This document shows, piece after piece, positions 60,041 through 64,000 of a stretch of DNA of 64,000 bases. The stretch is from positions 23,810 to 87,809 of the forward strand of contig CAZLDS010000003.1 in assembly GCA_964558395.1 (NCBI GenBank), in the 5' to 3' direction. Each line of letters starts with the position of its first letter. Position 1 is the first letter of the stretch. The DNA comes from CSP1-5 sp964558395 (GTDB lineage: Bacteria; Methylomirabilota; Methylomirabilia; Methylomirabilales; CSP1-5). Position numbers and translations under genes: made by a program. The notes under the pieces are model-generated. The model was given only the letters and a program-made list of their open reading frames with translations, had not been told where the DNA came from and searched no databases.

Positions 60041-60678
60041 AGCGAGCACGCGTGTTGCTAGCCGATGATCACAAGATTGTTACCGAGGGATTACGTAGCC
60101 TGCTGGAACCCGAGTTCGACCTTGTACGCATCGTCGAGGACGGGCGCTCATTGGTGGCTGCGGTAAACGAGCTGAATCCGGACCTGGTGGTCGCCGATAT
60201 TTCCATGCCATTGCTGAATGGCATCGAGGCCATCCGACAGCTCAAAAAGGCGGGCATGCAGGCAAAGGTGATCTTCCTCACCATGCATCCGGACGTCACG
60301 TATGCAACCAGGGCTTTTGAAGCGGGCGCCTCGGGTTTTGTCTTGAAGCATTCGGCACCCGCTGAGCTGCTGACGGCGATTCGTGAAGCATTGAGGGGAC
60401 GGACGTATATCACGCCGATGATTGCCCAGGATTTGATGCAGGCATACAAGGGCCGATCCCAGCGGCGGCAGATGGCTGCTCCGAAGCTGACCGCGCGGCA
60501 ACGGGAGGTGCTGCAGTTGGTGGCCGAAGGTCACTCGGCCAAGGAGATCGCCTCCCTGCTGCACATATCCGCCAGGACCGTCGAGTTTCACAAGTACCGC
60601 ATTATGGGATATCTCAATCTGCGTACCAATGCGGAATTGGTCCAGTATGCGATCAAGGAGGGCATTGCCTCGGTGTGA
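60037..60678 (+). CDS. NarL/FixJ-family response regulator
   Basis: The receiver domain has D10-D11, phospho-Asp D54 (VVADISMP), Thr82 and K104. The LuxR-type HTH (LTARQREVLQLVAEGHSAKEIASLLHISARTVEFHKYRI) is at ~150-205. The ATGA overlap with the kinase gene indicates a coupled pair. The palindromic element GTAA-N2-TTAC shared by two downstream promoters is a candidate target, which is inference. Confidence 0.95.
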   Translation: MKRARVLLADDHKIVTEGLRSLLEPEFDLVRIVEDGRSLVAAVNELNPDLVVADISMPLLNGIEAIRQLKKAGMQAKVIFLTMHPDVTYATRAFEAGASGFVLKHSAPAELLTAIREALRGRTYITPMIAQDLMQAYKGRSQRRQMAAPKLTARQREVLQLVAEGHSAKEIASLLHISARTVEFHKYRIMGYLNLRTNAELVQYAIKEGIASV

Positions 60679-60817
60679 TCAATGTCCTGCACTTCCCAGG
60701 GATGCCACCCCGCATGTCTTCCCCGTCAAAGCAGTAGGTACACCCCCTCGACACCTCTCGATTCACAAGACTCACCTTAGTTTCCCTCAAGTCCAGTAAA
60801 TTTTTCGCTGAAACCTA

Positions 60818-60860
60818 GTAATTTTACGAGTTGTTTGCGGGCGATTCTCGCTGGTAGTGT
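60818..60860 (+). promoter_or_regulatory. Promoter with GTAATTTTAC operator-like element, copy 1
   Basis: GTAATTTTACGAGTTGT (60818-60834) is identical to 62132-62148. It contains the inverted repeat GTAA-TT-TTAC and runs into a -35-like TTGTTT (60831-60836). After 18 bases a TAGTGT lies at 60855-60860, preceded by TCGCTGG in both copies. It faces the secreted-protein gene at 60940. The rest of the 261-base gap (60679-60939) shows no gene. Confidence 0.55.
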
Positions 60861-60939
60861 GTGGTGGTGTAACGAATTAGTAAACCCAGAATTATATGGG
60901 AAATATCGCGATGCAAGAGGCAAGAGGGGCGTCTGACAA

Positions 60940-61398
60940 ATGAAGGGGCAAGCCATCCAAGGTCGTTTAGTGCTACTCCTCGTCCTCCTATTCAGTTTCG
61001 CCGTAAGGGTGATTCCCCTGCACGCAGAATCCGAAAGGATGATCGTCAACCTCCGGGGAGAGGAGGTCGTCGTCCCTGGAGACGTCCCACCGAAGGAGCG
61101 CTTTGTCCTACAGCAGCTGATTAGTGTAGACAACCGGTTGATCGTGTTTCTCTACAGTGGCCCCAAATTCCAACGCAGGGTGGATTATGCAGAGACATAC
61201 AACCTGAAAGGCGAGCTTTTGGAGGTTGCCTGGTACGACCCGACGGGGGGTCTCAAGCGAGCCCGGGACATCAATGTAGGCAACCCCAAGGCCACCAGGC
61301 CAGCCCGGATTTTGGAAATGTTCCGTGAGCCCCAGGAGGATGGCGGGCGGCCCGAGATGGCAATCGAACGGGAAACCCGTGCGATACAGCGCTATTAG
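60940..61398 (+). CDS. Secreted protein of unknown function
   Basis: A Sec signal (residues ~9-30, LVLLLVLLFSFAVRV, ending LHAES) precedes ~120 residues with beta-like and charged segments (EEVVVPGDVPPKERFVLQQLI, DYAETYNLKGELLEVAWYDPTGGL). No family was recognised. The ATG follows a G+C-poor, promoter-bearing region. Position after the kinase/regulator pair and the shared operator suggest it is a target of that system. Confidence 0.7.
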   Translation: MKGQAIQGRLVLLLVLLFSFAVRVIPLHAESERMIVNLRGEEVVVPGDVPPKERFVLQQLISVDNRLIVFLYSGPKFQRRVDYAETYNLKGELLEVAWYDPTGGLKRARDINVGNPKATRPARILEMFREPQEDGGRPEMAIERETRAIQRY

Positions 61399-61455
61399 AC
61401 AGCCCGTCCGGGCTTTTCTCTAACTTATTATCAGAGAAAGGGAGGGATAGGAGAG

Positions 61456-61641
61456 ATGCCTAGTGTCGCTCATTGTTCACGATGCGAACGCACGTACATT
61501 GTCATCGGCCCCCCTTCGCCGGGACAGAGGGACGTGTGGATCTGTCCACGATGCAAGCGGGGACGGAATCTACCCCTCGACGCCGGCCGCGAGAACCCGG
61601 GCGTGGTCAGTGGACCGCCGCGGGTCACGGCACTTCAATAA
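61456..61641 (+). CDS. Small zinc-ribbon protein (61 residues)
   Basis: C7-x2-C10 (CSRC) and C30-x2-C33 (CPRC) form a ribbon in the first 40 residues. The rest is a Gly/Pro-rich tail. GAAAGGGAGG is well placed before the ATG. It lies between the secreted protein and the receiver-only regulator. Function unknown; a redox or metal-sensing adaptor for the two-component cluster is only a guess. Confidence 0.7.
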   Translation: MPSVAHCSRCERTYIVIGPPSPGQRDVWICPRCKRGRNLPLDAGRENPGVVSGPPRVTALQ

Positions 61642-61683
61642 GCTCGTCTGACGGTGTTGGTGTCCGAGAAAACGGAGACAACC

Positions 61684-62112
61684 ATGAAGCAAGGCCGCGT
61701 GCTCCTGGCGGATCGGCATCAAGGCATGCTCGAAGGGATGCGGGGTCTGTTGGAGACCATGTTTGAAGCAGTCGTCATGGTCGCCGACGAGCGGTCGCTT
61801 CTGGAGACCGTAGAAAAGCTCAAACCTGACCTCGTTGTCGTCGATCTCTCGATGCCGGTCTCCGAGGAAGTCAACGTAGTTCGTCGACTCAAAACTCGCT
61901 ATCCCGAGTCGAAGCTCATTATTTTGAGTGTGCATGACGAAGCGACGGTGGTGAAAGAGACACTGGCTGCCGGCGCTTTGGGCTTTGTCCTCAAGCGCTC
62001 GGCGGCGACTGATTTGGTTCCAGCAGTCGAGGAGGTTCGCCAGGGCCATACCTATGTCTCACCTGCCACTAAACCTCCGTCCCCCCCGCAGGAATCGGGC
62101 AAGACCTCGTAG
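61684..62112 (+). CDS. Receiver-only response regulator
   Basis: The receiver fold aligns along its full length with the NarL-type regulator at 60037: both have phospho-Asp D54 (VVVDLSMP), K104 (GFVLKRSA) and the GHTYVSP/GRTYITP end. The second acidic residue D11 is replaced by Arg (LADRHQ), which should weaken Mg2+ binding, and the HTH is missing: the protein ends in a Pro/Ser-rich tail. It looks like a truncated duplicate that could act as a phosphate sink or partner for the neighbouring kinase. ATG 61684 was chosen; GTG 61654 is an alternative. Confidence 0.85.
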   Translation: MKQGRVLLADRHQGMLEGMRGLLETMFEAVVMVADERSLLETVEKLKPDLVVVDLSMPVSEEVNVVRRLKTRYPESKLIILSVHDEATVVKETLAAGALGFVLKRSAATDLVPAVEEVRQGHTYVSPATKPPSPPQESGKTS

Positions 62113-62131
62113 TTGTGTCCCGCAAAAACCC

Positions 62132-62173
62132 GTAATTTTACGAGTTGTCAGGGGGACGTGTCGCTGGTAATAT
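62132..62173 (+). promoter_or_regulatory. Promoter with GTAATTTTAC operator-like element, copy 2
   Basis: The 17-base block GTAATTTTACGAGTTGT (62132-62148) overlaps a good -35 box TTGTCA (62145-62150). TAATAT follows 17 bases later (62168-62173). CGTAA-TT-TTACG is a complete inverted repeat here. TCGCTGGTA is also shared with copy 1. It would drive rpiA and probably the phosphoketolase gene, with a leader of ~125 bases. Confidence 0.65.
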
Positions 62174-62305
62174 TTCCACACGCCCCAAAGATGGGTGTGG
62201 GCAACCCCAGAATGCCACCAAGCCCTCAGCATTGATCGTCAAGTCCGGGTGCGAAGTTCTGGATTCTCCGCAAGACCTCAGATTGACGAACGAGGGGGAT
62301 TGGAC

Positions 62306-62986
62306 GTGCACGGTGGGCAAGGGGATCTGGCACCGCTTGCCGCTCGAGCCCTCGAGTACGTGCAACGTGGCGCCGTCGTTGGCCTCGGCACGGGCCGGGC
62401 TGCCACGGCCTTTGTTCGTGGCCTCGGAGCTCGGGTCCGGGAAGGACTTTCCATCCGAGGAGTCCCTACTTCTGAGGAAACGGCGCGCCTCGCGCGCGAT
62501 CTGGGTATCCCACTCGCCGAATTGGACGAAGCCCTCATTGACGTCACCATAGATGGTGCCGACGAGGTCGACCCGCGGCTGAACCTGATCAAAGGCTATG
62601 GGGGGGCGCTGGTACGGGAGCGCATCGTGGCGGCCGCCTCCCGCAAGCAGGTGATCCTCGTGGACGCCTCTAAGCTGGTTCCGACGCTGGGGACGAAGGG
62701 CCGCCTGCCCATCGAGGTCATCCCATTCGCTCTTGGCCTCTGCTCCCGTCGCCTGCGAGAGCTCGGGTGCCAGCCAACGCTCCGCCAGGTGGAGGGACGG
62801 CCCTTTGTGACTGACAATGGAAACGTCATTCTCGACTGTGCGATCGGACCGATTGAGGCCCCTGCGGTTCTCGATAGCGAGATCCGGGCCATCCCGGGTG
62901 TTGTAGGGACCGGCCTGTTCCTTGGGACGGCTCACACCGTACTGGTTGCGGATGGGGGGATGATCCGAGAGATGACGAGGAAATAG
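62306..62986 (+). CDS. rpiA: Ribose-5-phosphate isomerase A
   Basis: RpiA interconverts ribose-5-phosphate and ribulose-5-phosphate. The motifs VVGLGTGRAATAFVRGL (phosphate loop), PTSEETARLARDLGIPLAEL, DVTIDGADEVDPRLNLIKGYGGALVRERI (catalytic acids), VDASKLVPTLG, and DNGNVILDC are all present. GTG 62306 gives ~226 residues, the family size, with GAGGGGG seven bases upstream; the frame stays open to 62195 but the extra residues do not resemble the family. It sits nine bases before the phosphoketolase gene, linking pentose phosphates to that enzyme. Confidence 0.93.
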   Translation: MHGGQGDLAPLAARALEYVQRGAVVGLGTGRAATAFVRGLGARVREGLSIRGVPTSEETARLARDLGIPLAELDEALIDVTIDGADEVDPRLNLIKGYGGALVRERIVAAASRKQVILVDASKLVPTLGTKGRLPIEVIPFALGLCSRRLRELGCQPTLRQVEGRPFVTDNGNVILDCAIGPIEAPAVLDSEIRAIPGVVGTGLFLGTAHTVLVADGGMIREMTRK

Positions 62987-62995
62987 GAGAAAGCC

Positions 62996-64000
62996 ATGAC
63001 AAACCCTCTCTCCCCAAAGGAACTGAAGCTGATGGACGCGTATTGGCGGGCGGCCAATTACCTGTCCGTCGGCCAGATCTATCTCTATGACAATCCACTG
63101 TTGCAGGAGCCCCTGAGGCTGGAGCACGTGAAGCCCAGGTTGCTGGGCCACTGGGGGACAACGCCGGGGCTGAACTTCATCTACGTGCATCTCAACCGGG
63201 TGATCAAAAACCACGACCTGGACATGATTTATGTCTGCGGTCCAGGTCATGGCGGGCCGGGTATGGTCGCCAACACCTACCTGGAGGGAACGTACACCGA
63301 ACATTACTCCAATATTTCCCAGGATGAAGAGGGAATGCAAAAACTCTTCAAGCAATTCTCCTTCCCTGGAGGAATCCCGAGTCACGTGGCTCCCGAAACC
63401 CCGGGGTCCATTCACGAGGGGGGTGAACTGGGATACGCCATCTCTCATGCGTATGGCGCCGCCTTCGACAATCCCCATCTCATCGTCGCCTGTGTGGTCG
63501 GGGATGGGGAGGCGGAAACGGGCCCCCTGGCAACCGCATGGCATTCGAACAAGTTTCTGAATCCGGTGGGCGACGGCGCCCTGCTGCCCATCCTGCATCT
63601 GAATGGCTACAAAATTGCCAATCCAACCGTGCTGGCACGAATCAGCCATGAGGAACTCGAGAGCTTGTTCGTCGGATACGGATACAAACCCTACTTTGTA
63701 GAGGGCTCTGATCCCGAACCCATGCACCAGTTGATGGCGGAGACCCTGGATACCGTGATTGCCGAGATCAAAGCCATCCAGCAGGAGGCGCGCACCAATG
63801 GGAACGGCAAGCGCCCCCGGTGGCCGATGATTATCCTCCGAACTCCGAAGGGGTGGACGGGCCCGAAGGAAGTCGATGGGCAAAAGACCGAAGATTACTG
63901 GCGGTCACACCAGGTGCCGTTGTCCGAGATGGCCACGAAGCCGGGTCACGTCAAGCTGCTCGAACAGTGGATGAAGAGCTACAAGCCCGAAGAACTCTTT
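62996..64000 (+). CDS. Phosphoketolase (xylulose-5-P/fructose-6-P), N-terminal 335 residues; runs off window
   Basis: This TPP enzyme splits xylulose-5-phosphate (or fructose-6-phosphate) with phosphate into acetyl-phosphate and an aldose phosphate. It begins LSPKELKLMDAYWRAANYLSVGQIYLYDNPLL, with RLLGHWGTTPGLNFIYVHLNR, IYVCGPGHGGPGMVANTYLEG, the TPP-binding VVGDGEAETGPLATAWHSNKF and ILHLNGYKIANPTVLARI. All match full-length phosphoketolases (~790 residues). AGGAGA precedes the ATG. Being with rpiA and behind an operator-bearing promoter suggests regulated rerouting of pentose phosphate carbon to acetyl-phosphate. Confidence 0.96.
   Translation, partial: MTNPLSPKELKLMDAYWRAANYLSVGQIYLYDNPLLQEPLRLEHVKPRLLGHWGTTPGLNFIYVHLNRVIKNHDLDMIYVCGPGHGGPGMVANTYLEGTYTEHYSNISQDEEGMQKLFKQFSFPGGIPSHVAPETPGSIHEGGELGYAISHAYGAAFDNPHLIVACVVGDGEAETGPLATAWHSNKFLNPVGDGALLPILHLNGYKIANPTVLARISHEELESLFVGYGYKPYFVEGSDPEPMHQLMAETLDTVIAEIKAIQQEARTNGNGKRPRWPMIILRTPKGWTGPKEVDGQKTEDYWRSHQVPLSEMATKPGHVKLLEQWMKSYKPEELF

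Noticed and set aside
62138..63883. A 581-codon minus-strand frame across rpiA and the phosphoketolase gene
   Set aside because: Both + strand genes are conserved with clear motifs; the opposite frame is a codon-bias shadow and spans two genes.

Overview
The window is a G+C-rich bacterial chromosome segment. It is densely coded and almost entirely on the + strand; only a cold-shock gene and a PilZ gene read the other way. LpxC, LolA and an RND efflux pump indicate a Gram-negative envelope with lipid A and an outer membrane. The gene content, the translation cluster and the degenerate palindromic intergenic repeats remind me of deep-branching environmental lineages such as NC10/Methylomirabilota or a neighbouring phylum. 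That placement is an inference from style, not a proof. No rRNA operon, CRISPR array, transposase or prophage was seen.

Layout. 1-7.4 kb: the end of mutS2, then dnaG-rpoD (primase and housekeeping sigma factor), a CAU tRNA, a coiled-coil zinc-ribbon protein coupled to an RNase H, a DciA-like DUF721 protein, and lpxC. 7.5-15.4 kb: an NtrY/NtrX-type two-component pair, a frameshifted HAMP membrane protein, a Tat-exported M48 protease, a lone AsnC-type domain, a broken STN (PilQ-like) remnant, a 45-residue zinc-ribbon protein missed by length cut-offs, and a membrane-anchored alpha/beta hydrolase. 15.4-30 kb: cspA divergent from galU, then lon, RNase J, ftsK, lolA, a GAF-GGDEF cyclase, pgpA, cinA, thpR and glycerate 2-kinase. 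30.1-35.2 kb: a strong promoter drives ffh and the conserved block rpsP-khpA-rimM-trmD-rplS-rnhB-yraN plus a small zinc ribbon. 35.2-40.1 kb: a TetR gene with a perfect palindromic operator touching its own start codon, followed by an RND membrane-fusion protein and pump. 40.2-47.5 kb: an Arg-rich basic protein, an amino-acid binding protein, PilZ, glgA-glgC and comM.

47.5-57.4 kb is the most accessory-looking part. It holds a truncated dppC, a stand-alone LigD-type phosphoesterase, a VOC protein translationally coupled to a cytochrome P450, a GerW-like protein, and then a run of ion and signal genes. That run is a SulP-STAS-cyclic-nucleotide-binding fusion, a K+-channel-like protein, a cyclic-nucleotide-binding protein interrupted by an in-frame TGA, an MgtC protein, and a pentameric ligand-gated ion channel (Cys-loop receptor homologue) broken by several frame changes. 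57.6-64 kb: a four-PAS NarL-type kinase with its response regulator, a secreted unknown, another zinc ribbon and a receiver-only regulator, then rpiA and the first part of a phosphoketolase gene. The secreted gene and rpiA share an operator-like element placed just upstream of sigma70-like promoters, suggesting a small regulon controlled from within this cluster.

Several genes (HAMP, STN, pLGIC) would be restored by one-base changes, two of them in short homopolymers. Either local decay or residual assembly error could explain this, and the reads would decide. All functions are assigned by reading motifs; no database search was run.
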